From assembly GCF_001486585.1 (NCBI RefSeq), contig NZ_LN909046.1, positions 372,001 to 436,000 of the forward strand: a stretch of DNA of 64,000 bases. The letters are read 5' to 3'. Made by a program: the position numbers and the translations under genes. Below, piece by piece: positions 28,010 to 36,952 of this stretch. The notes below the pieces were generated by a model, which saw nothing but the letters and a program-made list of their open reading frames with translations, did not search any database and was not told where the DNA came from. Source of the stretch: Paenibacillus senegalimassiliensis. GTDB taxonomy: Bacteria > Bacillota > Bacilli > Paenibacillales > Paenibacillaceae. Each line of letters starts with the position of its first letter. Position 1 is the stretch's first letter.

Positions 28010-28429
28010 GTGTTGCCTTCGAAAGTTTGACAGACAATCGCCGGCGGCGTTAAGCCGCGGGAGGAAAGTCCGGGCTCCATAGGGCAGGGTGCTGGATAAC
28101 GTCCAGTCAGCGCGAGCTGAAGGATAGTGCCACAGAAATGGACCGCCGATGGCGCGCTTTAGGCGCGTACAGGCAAGGATGGAACCGAGGTGTAAGAGAC
28201 CCCGAGGAACGCTGGTGACTTCGTTCCTGGTAAACCCCACTTGGAGCAAGACCTAATGGGACGCAGCTTCTTAACAGAAGTAGCCTTAGCCCGAGGCGCG
28301 TCCGGGTTGGTTGCTGGAGCCGCTCAGTAATGTGCGGCCTAGATAGATGATTGTCGCTTGACTGCGGGAGGGTTGTTCCCGTTATACCGCAATGAGCACA
28401 GAACCCGGCTTACGGCAAACTTTCAACAC
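28010..28429 (+). ncRNA. rnpB: RNase P RNA, bacterial type B
   Basis: The catalytic RNA of RNase P, which matures tRNA 5' ends. Hallmarks in order: GAGGAAAGTCCGGGCTCC (about 28061), GTGCCACAGAAATGG, GGTAAACCCCACTTGGAGCA, GATAGATGATTGTCGC and CACAGAACCCGGCTTA near the 3' end. Outer helix P1 is visible: GTGTTG and GAAAGTTTG at the 5' end pair with CAAACTTTCAACAC at the 3' end. The length of about 420 nt and lack of type A modules fit the Bacillus class. It has its own promoter and terminator. Confidence 0.95.
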
Positions 28430-28461
28430 TAAAGGGAACATTATGTTTTTATCTATGAGTA

Positions 28462-28510
28462 AAGCCTTCGCTTTTCGGAATTTTGTTCCGGTAAGCGAAG
28501 GCTTTTTTTT
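28462..28510 (+). terminator. Intrinsic terminator of rnpB
   Basis: AAGCCTTCGCTT with CGGAA pairs with TTCCG and AAGCGAAGGCTT across a short T-rich loop, followed by eight T. It also separates rnpB from the convergent protease gene. Confidence 0.9.
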
Positions 28511-28519
28511 GGCAAAATA

Positions 28520-30424
28520 CTATTTAAGCCGTTCTATCACGCGTTCCATCTTGCGTTGAATAGATTGGGGCCAGAACTGCAGGGGAGCTTTCCCTCCTCC
28601 GGCTGCTTGCAGTGCGGCATAGACATCAATTTGACCGTAGCCATAATATTTATCTCGCCCGGTTGCCCCCAGATCAATGACGCTACTACGAATAAGATCC
28701 ATCACCTCTGTATTTTTCAGATCGGGGTTGACCGAACGGATCAATGCGGCTAGAGCAGCCACATGAGGGCTGGCCATGGAGGTGCCAGACAATGCTGCAT
28801 ACTGATTATCCGGATAGGTACTGGCGATGCTCTCCCCAGGAGCCATCACATCGATATAATCCCCATAATTGGAGAAGGCAGCTCTTTGCAAATTATAATC
28901 GGTTGCCGACACCGACAGAACCTCAGGGTAAGCGGCAGGATAGCCAGGACGTTCTGTATTGTCGTTACCGGTGGCGGCAATCAAGACGACATCGCGTTCG
29001 AAGGCATACTTGATAGCCTCGTGCAGAAACTCGGCATCCGCATAGTTACCCAGGCTCATGTTAATGACTTTGGCTCCGTGATCGGTGGCCCAGATAATTC
29101 CCTGGGCGACGGAATAGGTTGTACCAGCCCCGGATTGGTCAAGCGCTTTGACCGGCAGGATCTTGCCTCCCCACATCATTCCAGCGATCCCTTCGCCGTT
29201 ATTGACATTCGCCGATATAATCCCCGCTACATGCGTACCGTGCCCAACGTCATCAGTGGGCTTTTGCTCGGGATTGATTACATTGTAACCTTGCAGCAGT
29301 CTTCCTTGGAGATCTGGGTGGTTCAAGTCAACTCCGGTATCCACCACGGCAACGATAATATTATCGTTGCCCTTGGATAGCTGCCAACCTCGGTTGGTTT
29401 CAATGACTGGCAGGTTCCATTGGTATTCCGAGAATAACAGATCATTAGGGATTTCCGGTGCTGATTCTTCAAGCGTTGAGCCATAGCTGCTATCGACGCT
29501 CTCGTTAGTCAGGTACAAATAATGGGGTTCAACATATTGCGGATTCCATCGCTTCTCGAAATACTGTTTAAGCTGCTGCATGCTCATCGTCTTGGACCGG
29601 AAAATGTAAGTGTTCCTCAATTGACTCGGTGCAGAACATTGGATATCTTGCTGAATTTCTTGCATTTGCGTGGCACTGGGACTTTGCCGGAAGGTAACTA
29701 CGAGCTCATTTTCATAGTAGTGGCTGGCCTTCTCGTTATCATGGCCGGTCTTGACCGTAATATCTTGCAAGGTATCGGCATGCACGGATTCAATCTTGAA
29801 TTTACCTTCCTTAGGGTAAGGGATCAGACGCAAATTTTTGTGTTGATGATCCTGGACCCGCTGAAGAATTTGGACATCCATCACAGCGATGATTCCTTGC
29901 TTGCCTTGTTTGGAGGGCTCGGCGGCGACAAAATATTTCGGCTGATTCTCCGGAAAAGCCGGGGATTCATAAGATTTCGATTGTTTCAAAGCTCGCTTGG
30001 CGTAGGACAAATACGTATTTAACTCTTTTTGCTGTTTGGAGTCGGGGGAGAAATCGGCACGGCGGAACTGATTTTCTTGCCCCGTGGTTGCGTTATACGA
30101 CAAAATAGTTTGGAACTGCTTATGATCTTTTTGCAAAGATTGAGCCAAGGCAGACAGCTTATCAGGAGCCCCCGGTTTCAGCGAGCTGGCAAGCTCACGA
30201 AGATGTCCCCGGGCATCCATGCGGGATAAGCGCTCCGTGGCTGTCATGTCCCTTCTTAGCATATTTTGCTTTAATCTCTGTTCCTCGGCCGGTTTGGGAA
30301 CCGTCTCTTGCGTGGATTGCTGTGTGAATCGATTGCTGCATGCAGGCAGAACTAGCAGAGAAAGCACCATCATCGGCACGATGATACCCGCCATCTTGTT
30401 TAGGAACCGTTTGTGCCTGTTCAT
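28520..30424 (-). CDS. S8 family serine peptidase, predicted lipoprotein
   Basis: A 634-residue subtilisin-like protease. The N-terminus has two arginines and lysines, a hydrophobic run and the lipobox LPAC with C29, so it should be anchored to the outer face of the membrane. Residues 30-330 form a long prodomain-like region of charged helices; about 238-305 (YYENELVVTF...YVEPHYLY) resembles the inhibitor/N-terminal domain of fervidolysin-type subtilases. The catalytic domain holds D362 (VDTGVD), H395 (GHGTHVAG), oxyanion N487 (AATGND) and S549 (GTSMASPH). TAGGAGG precedes the ATG. The gene stands alone and converges on rnpB. Substrate is unknown. Confidence 0.92.
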   Translation of the reverse strand: MNRHKRFLNKMAGIIVPMMVLSLLVLPACSNRFTQQSTQETVPKPAEEQRLKQNMLRRDMTATERLSRMDARGHLRELASSLKPGAPDKLSALAQSLQKDHKQFQTILSYNATTGQENQFRRADFSPDSKQQKELNTYLSYAKRALKQSKSYESPAFPENQPKYFVAAEPSKQGKQGIIAVMDVQILQRVQDHQHKNLRLIPYPKEGKFKIESVHADTLQDITVKTGHDNEKASHYYENELVVTFRQSPSATQMQEIQQDIQCSAPSQLRNTYIFRSKTMSMQQLKQYFEKRWNPQYVEPHYLYLTNESVDSSYGSTLEESAPEIPNDLLFSEYQWNLPVIETNRGWQLSKGNDNIIVAVVDTGVDLNHPDLQGRLLQGYNVINPEQKPTDDVGHGTHVAGIISANVNNGEGIAGMMWGGKILPVKALDQSGAGTTYSVAQGIIWATDHGAKVINMSLGNYADAEFLHEAIKYAFERDVVLIAATGNDNTERPGYPAAYPEVLSVSATDYNLQRAAFSNYGDYIDVMAPGESIASTYPDNQYAALSGTSMASPHVAALAALIRSVNPDLKNTEVMDLIRSSVIDLGATGRDKYYGYGQIDVYAALQAAGGGKAPLQFWPQSIQRKMERVIERLK

Positions 30425-30601
30425 CGGTCAAAACCTCCTACAAGGGTATTGGTAGTGTATTGGCTATAGCGTGAGGTGAACCAGCCGATTTTATTCCTTG
30501 AGGGATACCGTATTTCCATGAATTGTGTTACGATATTTTCAACAAAAATCAGCAACCGACATGAGCATACCGATCACTACAAGTGAAGGAGAATCGTAAG
30601 C

Positions 30602-31105
30602 ATGCCACAAGCCAACAACATCAGGCCGCTGTGTGAAGCCACGAGACAGAAGCTCAACAGCGCAAAGGGTAAACTCGAAGCCTTTTTAAACCATTTTTCG
30701 CTAACTCAATTTACGGAAGAGAATGAAGAAACGATGTTGTTTTATTCCGGCTTTCTGTCGGATTTACGACATCTCCTGGTATTTTCGGAGGTTTGCTACG
30801 AGAAGCTGGGAATTGCTTTGCGGCGGGGGACCTTTGATGAAGAGGCAACCGAAAAAATCTTGTATCAGGTATATCATGACTGTGTGAATTCGTTCTTTTA
30901 CCCCAAGAGCGAATGTTATTCTGAAGATGGCAGGTATGCCTACACAGGGCAGGATGCGATTCGTTTCCGCAAGAAGCCGGTCCGGCCGGCGCGTGATATC
31001 ATCTTGGAGATTACCGGTACCTTTGAAGAATTACGTGATGATTTGACTTACTATGAGAGCGATTATTTGACGGGGCTTCGCCTGAAGAAGACAGCCTCCA
31101 ACTAA
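30602..31105 (+). CDS. ypuI: YpuI-like protein (DUF3907)
   Basis: A 167-residue soluble protein similar to YpuI of Bacillus subtilis (DUF3907), function unknown. The recognisable core is FYSGFLSDLRHLLVFSEVCYEKL, then RYAYTGQDAIRFRKKP and GTFEELRDDLTYYESDY. GAAGGAGA lies upstream of ATG 30602. It is divergent from the protease and followed by a strong terminator, so probably monocistronic. The family match is from recall of the pattern. Confidence 0.75.
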   Translation: MPQANNIRPLCEATRQKLNSAKGKLEAFLNHFSLTQFTEENEETMLFYSGFLSDLRHLLVFSEVCYEKLGIALRRGTFDEEATEKILYQVYHDCVNSFFYPKSECYSEDGRYAYTGQDAIRFRKKPVRPARDIILEITGTFEELRDDLTYYESDYLTGLRLKKTASN

Positions 31106-31130
31106 AAAAGCAACAGAATGGAAGTTTACA

Positions 31131-31158
31131 AAAGATGCCGCTGTGGCATCTTTTTTTT
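31131..31158 (+). terminator. Intrinsic terminator of ypuI-like gene
   Basis: AAAGATGCC and GGCATCTTT form a 9-bp stem with a GCTGT loop, followed by a T-run of eight. Confidence 0.92.
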
Positions 31159-31230
31159 GTACCATTTACTAAGTGTGAAGTTGCATAAGGGATGGTCCAA
31201 GCGGGGAAAATGTTATCCGAGGTGATCAAT

Positions 31231-31467
31231 ATGCCAAATGGCGATAAACCGATGGTTAAATGCAGTGTAGCTAACTGCAGCTATTGGGGAGAAGAAAACG
31301 TATGCAACGCCGATGTCATCATGATTGATATCGATCGGCATGCGGACAGCCGTTATCAGGAAGAATTTGCGGGCGAGACCTTTGACACCGAACATCAGTC
31401 TGAGGCATCTACGTCTTCAGCCACCTGTTGCCACACCTTTAAGCCCAAAGCAGCAGCATCTTCGTAA
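31231..31467 (+). CDS. DUF1540 small cysteine-rich protein
   Basis: A 78-residue protein from ATG 31231, chosen because GAGGTGAT lies 6 bases upstream; the frame is open to 31192. CSVANCSYWGEENVCNAD holds three cysteines in the CxxxxC-x8-C spacing of DUF1540, and a CCH motif lies near the C-terminus, suggesting a metal site. DUF1540 proteins are common in spore formers and have no defined function. The next gene follows after 23 bp. Confidence 0.8.
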   Translation: MPNGDKPMVKCSVANCSYWGEENVCNADVIMIDIDRHADSRYQEEFAGETFDTEHQSEASTSSATCCHTFKPKAAASS

Positions 31468-31490
31468 AGTCAGAAGGGAGGGATATAGCA

Positions 31491-31874
31491 ATGTCTGATA
31501 AGGAACGTGTGGATTACCCCCGCAAAGCAGATCGACAGCATCTTGAAGAATATGCTGCCGAGGTAACGCCGGCGGGTACGTACAGCGGTAACGTTATAGG
31601 TGAAGGTCGAATTGAGCGTGCTGAAAATGATGCCCGTTCGACGGACTCACATGAACCCGTGCAGGCAAGCCAATCAGGCCGTACGGTGGGTTATGTCGGT
31701 GTAGGGCTAGGAATCGCCGCATTGTTCATGTGGTCGATTATTTTGGGTCCACTTGCAGCGGTGATGGGCTTCTACGCCTATAGTCAAGGCCACAAGACAT
31801 CCGGAGCCTGGGGCATCGGACTTGGCATCGTATCCACCTTAAGCTATTTCGTACTCATGCCGTTTACTCGTTAA
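31491..31874 (+). CDS. Small two-TM membrane protein (DUF4190-like)
   Basis: A 127-residue protein. The first half is hydrophilic, including ADRQHLEEYAAEV. Then come two glycine-rich transmembrane helices (about 64-91 and 100-122) with the pattern GxGLGIAALFMW...GPLAAVMGFYAY...GxGLGIVSTL. This repeat-like pattern is that of DUF4190. GGAGGGATATAGCA precedes ATG 31491. It is probably co-transcribed with the DUF1540 gene. Function unknown. Confidence 0.65.
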   Translation: MSDKERVDYPRKADRQHLEEYAAEVTPAGTYSGNVIGEGRIERAENDARSTDSHEPVQASQSGRTVGYVGVGLGIAALFMWSIILGPLAAVMGFYAYSQGHKTSGAWGIGLGIVSTLSYFVLMPFTR

Positions 31875-31899
31875 TCAAGGGTGCGGCAAGTTGCCGTTC

Positions 31900-31940
31900 A
31901 TTGCACGGACCGCTTCTTAATGGAAGCGGTCCGTTTGCAA
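31900..31940. terminator. Perfect-stem hairpin between convergent genes
   Basis: ATTGCACGGACCGCTTC and GAAGCGGTCCGTTTGCAAT form a long stem around TTAAT. It lies between the DUF4190-like gene and the convergent araC-type gene. The T-run is short (TTTGC) on either strand, so termination may be partial. Confidence 0.6.
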
Positions 31941-31945
31941 TACAG

Positions 31946-32695
31946 CTAATTGGCTTTTCTGAATTTAAGCGGGGTCAGACCAGTTTCCCGTTTAAAAATG
32001 GTGCAAAATTGGGAATCCTTAACGAAACCGGACTTTTGCGCTATTTCGGACACGGGAAGCTCAGTTCGCAGCAACAGCAATTTGGCGTACTCCAGCCGTT
32101 TGCGCTGTAAATACTGCTGCGGCGGAACGCCCGCCGTTTCCTTGAACAGATGCCGGAAGCGGTCGTAACTGTAGCCCGACATTTTCGCCAGCGTCTCCAC
32201 GGATAATGGCTGCCGGAAATGCTCGTCCATAAAGTTGATCACGTATTGCAATCTCTCACCATAAAACCGGACCGGCTTGTTCCACTGGGATAGCCGTTGG
32301 ACTTGTGTAGTGAGCTCCGAGACAAGCAGATTGAGCATCGCAAAATAGCCTTCTTGCTGCTCATTGAACTCATGTTCCATCCGCAGAAGCAATTGCCGGA
32401 TCGTCTGTTTCTCGTCATCTTCAAACAATTTGTTGCCATGCCGAACGGCGTAGTCTTGCTGACTGTGAAAGCCAATAAAAAGCAACTCTGATTCTTCGTT
32501 ATGCTTTTCGTCATGCAGGACTCGCGGGGAGATGAAGGCAAAGCTGCCGGGCTTGATACTATAACTATCCGAGCCGATATTGGTTATTCCATTACCACTG
32601 AAATAATAAACCAACTCGTAGCATTCGTGGTGATGCATCTGTATATAGGTGTTTTTGGGATGTTTTGTATGAAACAGAAACAATAATTTATCCAT
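31946..32695 (-). CDS. AraC family transcriptional regulator
   Basis: A 249-residue regulator with an N-terminal cupin ligand domain (MHHHECYELVYYFSGNG, about 19-35) and two C-terminal helix-turn-helix motifs (SVETLAKMSGYSYDRFRHLFKETAG, and SEIAQKSGFVKDSQFCTIFKRETG). The start at 32695 was preferred because ATGGAGG lies 6 bases upstream and the protein then begins MDKLLFLF; the frame is open to 32809 but enters the promoter region. It is divergent from an ABC uptake cassette with nucleoside hydrolase, which it probably activates when ligand is bound. Confidence 0.92.
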   Translation of the reverse strand: MDKLLFLFHTKHPKNTYIQMHHHECYELVYYFSGNGITNIGSDSYSIKPGSFAFISPRVLHDEKHNEESELLFIGFHSQQDYAVRHGNKLFEDDEKQTIRQLLLRMEHEFNEQQEGYFAMLNLLVSELTTQVQRLSQWNKPVRFYGERLQYVINFMDEHFRQPLSVETLAKMSGYSYDRFRHLFKETAGVPPQQYLQRKRLEYAKLLLLRTELPVSEIAQKSGFVKDSQFCTIFKRETGLTPLKFRKAN

Positions 32696-32760
32696 ATTAG
32701 GCCTCCATAGGCACAGGTTAGCCGAATAATTAAAAAAAGCGGCCGAATTGGGGTACTGCG

Positions 32761-32782
32761 AAACGCGTTTTATTGGTACTAT
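32761..32782 (+). promoter_or_regulatory. Candidate promoter/operator of the ABC cassette
   Basis: The palindrome AAACGCGTTT (32761-32770) sits just upstream of an extended -10-like TGGTACTAT (32774-32782). Further down, GCAATAAA occurs twice in close tandem (about 32796-32812). Any of these could be bound by the divergent AraC-type protein. Assignment is tentative. Confidence 0.35.
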
Positions 32783-32870
32783 CCTAACAGTTGCTGCAAT
32801 AAACCGCAATAAATGCAGGTTTTATGTCAGCTAATCTTACATCGTAAACGACATGAGGAGTGGGGCAGAA

Positions 32871-34223
32871 ATGAACAAAAAGAAAATGGGATGGATGATG
32901 TCGCTTGTGCTCGGCTTAACGGTCGTTCTCAGCGCATGCTCGGGCAATAACGCATCGCCTGGTGAGGGTACAACAGGTAATTCGACTGCCGGAGAGTCCA
33001 AAACCTTGACGATCATGGCGGAAAAAAGCTCGCACGCTGACGCGTTCAAGAGCATTATTCCAGATTTTGAAGCCAAAACAGGTGTAAAGGTGAACGTAGT
33101 TGAGTTGCCTTATGATCAATACCATCAGCAATTGACGCTGAAATATACTTCTGGTTCGGCTGATTTCGATTTGGCGTATGTGCCAATCGGCTGGGTGCCT
33201 GAGCTTCAAGTTCCCAACTATATCGTACCTATCAGCACGGATGAAGCCAAATTGAGCGAACTGGAGCTGGACGACTTTCCAGGTATTGAAAATGCTTATT
33301 TTGGCGCTAACAACGAGTTATACTTCGTGCCTTACATGAATGAAACGCAAGGTATCCTTTACCGGACAGACCTGTTTGAGGATGAGCAAGAGAAGGCAGC
33401 CTTCCAGGAGAAATACGGTTATGAACTGGCTCCGCCTGCAACTATTGAGCAGTACAAGCAAATCGCCGAATTCTTTAACCGTCCAGACGAAAACTTAAGC
33501 GGCGTAACCTTGATGGGCGAAAAGAGCATTTTGCTCGGCTTTGCTTTCTACAACCGTCTCTTTAATTATGGCGGGGATTTGTATGACGCGGACTACAAGC
33601 AACAATTTAACAACGAAGCGGGTGTCAAGGCGCTAAACGATCTGCAGGAGCTGTTCCAGTTCACTTCGGCTGCATCCAAGCAATATGGATGGTCTGATGC
33701 TTCAGGTGAATTCTTGCAAGGACGCAGCGCTATGGCAGAAATGGCCACAACCATTGCCCAGGTCGCTCAAGATCCGGATCAATCCCGAGTAGTTGGCAAG
33801 GTGGGCTTCTCAGCAATTCCGGGCGTAGATGAGAACACGTCAGACGTGAAACGCTTCTACCTTCCGTTTGGATTTGTTGTAACTGGCTCCTCGGAGTTAA
33901 AGGATGAGGCGTTCGACTGGATTGAATTTGCCACTAGCCAGGAAATGATGGAGAAAGCGGCACCCGTCGGCAACATTCCGGCACGCACCTCCGCACTCAC
34001 AGGCGCACTGGCTTCCGAATACAGCTTCTATGAGCCGCATGCGGATATTATGAATTCATTCCGTCTTGAGCCGTTACCGTTGATTCCAGAAGGTGCAACT
34101 GTGACTGGCGATATCTTGCCAAGTGCGGTCTCTAGGTTCCTGAACGGAGAGCAATCGGCCGAGGATGCGCTCAAGCAGGCCGCTGAGGAATATGACGAGC
34201 TTATGAGCTCCAGAGGGTATTAA
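32871..34223 (+). CDS. ABC transporter substrate-binding lipoprotein (family 1)
   Basis: A 450-residue extracellular solute-binding protein of the carbohydrate (CUT1) type. MNKKKMGWMM and a hydrophobic segment lead to the lipobox LSAC (C23). The mature start is low complexity (SGNNASPGEGTTGNS). Then come the family blocks ADAFKSIIPDFEAKTGVKVNVVELPYDQYHQQL and a QGRSAMAEMATTI segment. ATG 32871 follows AGGAGTGGGG. It is first in a cassette with two permeases and a nucleoside hydrolase, so the ligand may be a nucleoside rather than an ordinary sugar. No ATPase gene is present. Confidence 0.92.
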   Translation: MNKKKMGWMMSLVLGLTVVLSACSGNNASPGEGTTGNSTAGESKTLTIMAEKSSHADAFKSIIPDFEAKTGVKVNVVELPYDQYHQQLTLKYTSGSADFDLAYVPIGWVPELQVPNYIVPISTDEAKLSELELDDFPGIENAYFGANNELYFVPYMNETQGILYRTDLFEDEQEKAAFQEKYGYELAPPATIEQYKQIAEFFNRPDENLSGVTLMGEKSILLGFAFYNRLFNYGGDLYDADYKQQFNNEAGVKALNDLQELFQFTSAASKQYGWSDASGEFLQGRSAMAEMATTIAQVAQDPDQSRVVGKVGFSAIPGVDENTSDVKRFYLPFGFVVTGSSELKDEAFDWIEFATSQEMMEKAAPVGNIPARTSALTGALASEYSFYEPHADIMNSFRLEPLPLIPEGATVTGDILPSAVSRFLNGEQSAEDALKQAAEEYDELMSSRGY

Positions 34224-34227
34224 AATC

Positions 34228-35109
34228 GTGTCATCCAAAGCACTTAAAAAATGGGGCGTCGTGCTGCCCGGCGTCCTGATCATCGTGATCGTGCTGCTGA
34301 TTCCGATAGGAGCGGCGCTGGGTCTTAGCTTCTTCTCTTATCCACTGCAACGCCCCGATCTGGGTATTCGCTTTACGGGGCTGGATAATTTCATCAAATT
34401 GCTGTCCGACCGTAGCTTTACCAACTCATTAGGCAAAAGTATGCTGTTCACCTTAGGTGCCGTGGCTGGCGAGCTGGTACTCGGTATGATCTTGGCTCTG
34501 CTGCTGAACGGCCGGGTATGGGGTAAAGCCATCTTCAAGGTGGCATTTATGATCCCGATGATGATGGTGCCTGTCGTGGTTGGGGTGTCCTGGCGGCTGT
34601 TCCTGCTGCCGGACTTCACACCGCTCGGACCTATCTTCGATCGGCTAGGTATTCCATTTGATCCATCACGGCTGCTGACTGAACCAGGCTGGGCCATGTT
34701 CTCAGTTATTCTTGCCGATGTATGGCAGTGGACGCCGTTTGTTATGCTGCTCTTGCTAGCTAACCTACAAGGGATTTCACATGAGATTTATGAAGCGTCG
34801 CAAATGGACGGTGCTTCCAAATGGCGGGAATTCTGGCGGATTACACTGCCGCTCGTCTTGCCGGGCATGTTGTCTGTGGGCATCCTGCGCGCCATGGACG
34901 CGATGCGGACATTTGACCTTGTATACATTCTGACCAGTGGTGGTCCGGGAACGGCTACCGAATTGGTCTCCATCTACAACTATAAAATTGCATTTAGCCG
35001 TTATGATATGGGTTATGCATCTGCCGTTTCGACCGGTGTGATGATCGTGGTCGGAATTGTGATTTTTGCCTTGCTTAGCTTGGCGAACCGGGGAGGGAAA
35101 ACGAGATGA
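34228..35109 (+). CDS. ABC transporter permease (MalF/UgpA type)
   Basis: A 293-residue inner-membrane permease of the CUT1 family with six predicted helices. The cytoplasmic EAA loop is EASQMDGASKWREFWRITLPLVLPG, which docks the ATPase. The start is GTG 34228, 4 bp after the binding-protein stop, with AGAGGG upstream. It overlaps the next permease by 4 bp (ATGA), so the two subunits are translationally coupled and should form a heterodimer. Confidence 0.93.
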   Translation: MSSKALKKWGVVLPGVLIIVIVLLIPIGAALGLSFFSYPLQRPDLGIRFTGLDNFIKLLSDRSFTNSLGKSMLFTLGAVAGELVLGMILALLLNGRVWGKAIFKVAFMIPMMMVPVVVGVSWRLFLLPDFTPLGPIFDRLGIPFDPSRLLTEPGWAMFSVILADVWQWTPFVMLLLLANLQGISHEIYEASQMDGASKWREFWRITLPLVLPGMLSVGILRAMDAMRTFDLVYILTSGGPGTATELVSIYNYKIAFSRYDMGYASAVSTGVMIVVGIVIFALLSLANRGGKTR

Positions 35110-35939
35110 AGGCCAAAGCCATTCGCAGAAATCTAGGCACGGGACTAAGAACCGCCGTGTTGTGCCTGTTTCTTGTTTTCTTCACCCTGCCAATTCTTTG
35201 GGTGTTCCTGACTTCGATCAAACGACCTGTAGATCAGATGGCGATTCCACCAGTCTGGTTCCCGGAGAACCCGGTATTTGATGCTTATCTGGAACTGTTC
35301 CGGCATCCCGACTTTGTGACCAGTTTGCTGAACAGTCTACTGATTGCCGGTACAGCGACATTGATCACGGTTCTGTTCGGCGCCTTGGCGGCTTATGGCA
35401 TTGAACGTTTCCGTGTTGGTGGAACGTTGTTGCCCAACTTGCTGCTGCTGACCCGGATGATTCCACCGGTAGTCGTTATTGTGCCTATCTTCCTGATGGC
35501 ATTCCGTACGCAAATGCTGGACACTTATTTTCTCATCATTGCCGCTTATTCGGCCTTGAATATGGCACTTGTTATCTGGCTGCTGCGTTCGTTCTTTGCC
35601 TCGCTGCCAGCCGATATGGAGGAAGCGGCCATGATTGACGGTTGCTCACGCCTGCATGCCTTCTGGCGAATCGTGCTGCCGGTGGTTATGCCGGGGATTG
35701 CTGCAACCGCACTTATTTGCTTCATTTTCTGCTGGAACGAATTCCTTTTTGCTGTCACGCTGACGGGCCAGGAGACTAAAACAATGCCGGTCCTGACCAG
35801 TACGTTCGTCAGTCAGAAAGGTCTGGATCGCGGATTGATGTCGGCAAGCGGTGTTGTATCCAGCCTGCCGATCGTATTGCTCACCGTATTCTTCCAGCGT
35901 TATCTGGTTAACGGGTTGACACAGGGTAGCTTAAAGTAG
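35106..35939 (+). CDS. ABC transporter permease (MalG/UgpE type)
   Basis: The partner permease is 277 residues long with six helices. The EAA loop is EEAAMIDGCSRLHAFWRIVLPVVMPG, and the MalG-type ending VNGLTQGSLK is clear (family members commonly end LVxGLTxGAVKG). The ATGA overlap with the first permease sets the start. As no ATP-binding gene follows, this transporter probably borrows a shared MsmX-type ATPase encoded elsewhere, as many Firmicute CUT1 systems do. Confidence 0.93.
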   Translation: MKAKAIRRNLGTGLRTAVLCLFLVFFTLPILWVFLTSIKRPVDQMAIPPVWFPENPVFDAYLELFRHPDFVTSLLNSLLIAGTATLITVLFGALAAYGIERFRVGGTLLPNLLLLTRMIPPVVVIVPIFLMAFRTQMLDTYFLIIAAYSALNMALVIWLLRSFFASLPADMEEAAMIDGCSRLHAFWRIVLPVVMPGIAATALICFIFCWNEFLFAVTLTGQETKTMPVLTSTFVSQKGLDRGLMSASGVVSSLPIVLLTVFFQRYLVNGLTQGSLK

Positions 35940-35978
35940 TCATCTCATCTCGATAAGGCATTTGAAAGGATGAAATCA

Positions 35979-36926
35979 TTGAAAAAAGTAATTATTGACT
36001 GTGACCCGGGAATGGACGATTCTCTGGCCCTTATTCTGGCTTTGAAATCTGACAAGCTATCAATTGAAGGGGTTACGACGGTTGCGGGCAACTATCCGAT
36101 TGAGGTTACGAGTGTCAACGCTCTTAAAATTATGGAGTTGATGGGACGCACCGATATCCCTGTTGCCAAAGGGATGGGCAAGCCGCTGGTTCGCGACTTG
36201 GCCTCAGATCCATTCTCACATGGCTCAGATGGCCAGGCTGAGGTGCATTTGCCAGAACCGGTAACTCCGCTCTATCACGGACATGCGATTGATTTGATTG
36301 TGGAGAAGGTTAAGCAGTATCCCGGAGAAATGCATTTGATCGCTCTCGGTCCATTAACAAACATTGCGATGGCAATGATGAAGGCACCAGAGATCGTACC
36401 TATGATTGCGAGCATTACGGCCATTGCGGGCTCCTACGGCTTAAATAAATACTCGACGGCTAACGCTACCGGCGATAATCCGCAAAGTGAATGGAATGTT
36501 TACGTTGATCCGGAAGCTGCTGAAATGATCTTCAAATCAGGTGTTCCGTTGCAGGCGATCGGCTTGGACGTATCCACCCACTTCGACGTGAACTTCACCG
36601 AAGCGGAACTGCTGGAGCTGGAGGCATCGCCAAGAGCAGAAGCAGACGTGCTGCGGAGAATGATATCCTTCGTAGTAGGTCGGGGATTTGAATCGTATTG
36701 TGTACTAATCGATTCCATGGCCGTAGCTGCCGTTATCGACCCTACGCTGGTTCAGTATATTACAGCAAAGGTCGGCGTAGAGACACAGGGTAAATTGACG
36801 CTGGGCATGACCGTTATGGATTCACGGCATCATCATGTCTGGAACGATCTACCGGACGTGCAGGTGGCCTGTGAAGCCGATTATCGGCGTTTCTTGAAGC
36901 TTGTGATGACCAGCGTGCTGGCTTAG
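35979..36926 (+). CDS. Nucleoside hydrolase (IUNH family)
   Basis: Cleaves the N-glycosidic bond of ribonucleosides to base and ribose. The calcium-binding signature is IDCDPGMDDSLAL (D7, D9, D13, D14). Typical later blocks are LIALGPLTNIAMAM and SEWNVYVDPEAA, which hold ribose-binding Asn, Glu and Asn residues; the catalytic-site His lies in a C-terminal MDSRHHHVW-like stretch. TTG 35979 was chosen because GAAAGGATGA lies ideally upstream; ATG 35970 (three codons longer) is the alternative. It is last in the AraC-linked transporter cassette. Confidence 0.93.
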   Translation: MKKVIIDCDPGMDDSLALILALKSDKLSIEGVTTVAGNYPIEVTSVNALKIMELMGRTDIPVAKGMGKPLVRDLASDPFSHGSDGQAEVHLPEPVTPLYHGHAIDLIVEKVKQYPGEMHLIALGPLTNIAMAMMKAPEIVPMIASITAIAGSYGLNKYSTANATGDNPQSEWNVYVDPEAAEMIFKSGVPLQAIGLDVSTHFDVNFTEAELLELEASPRAEADVLRRMISFVVGRGFESYCVLIDSMAVAAVIDPTLVQYITAKVGVETQGKLTLGMTVMDSRHHHVWNDLPDVQVACEADYRRFLKLVMTSVLA

Positions 36927-36952
36927 GCGAGGTTGTAAGAACATATTTACTT

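Noticed and set aside
29522..30022. A 166-codon plus-strand frame inside the subtilase gene
   Set aside because: The minus-strand gene has a full signal peptide, prodomain and catalytic triad; the plus-strand product has no recognisable pattern.
32753..32775. AAACGCGTTT region as a CcpA cre site
   Set aside because: A cre box centres on CG; this palindrome centres on GC, and the outer TG and CA bases are missing. Kept only as a generic operator candidate.
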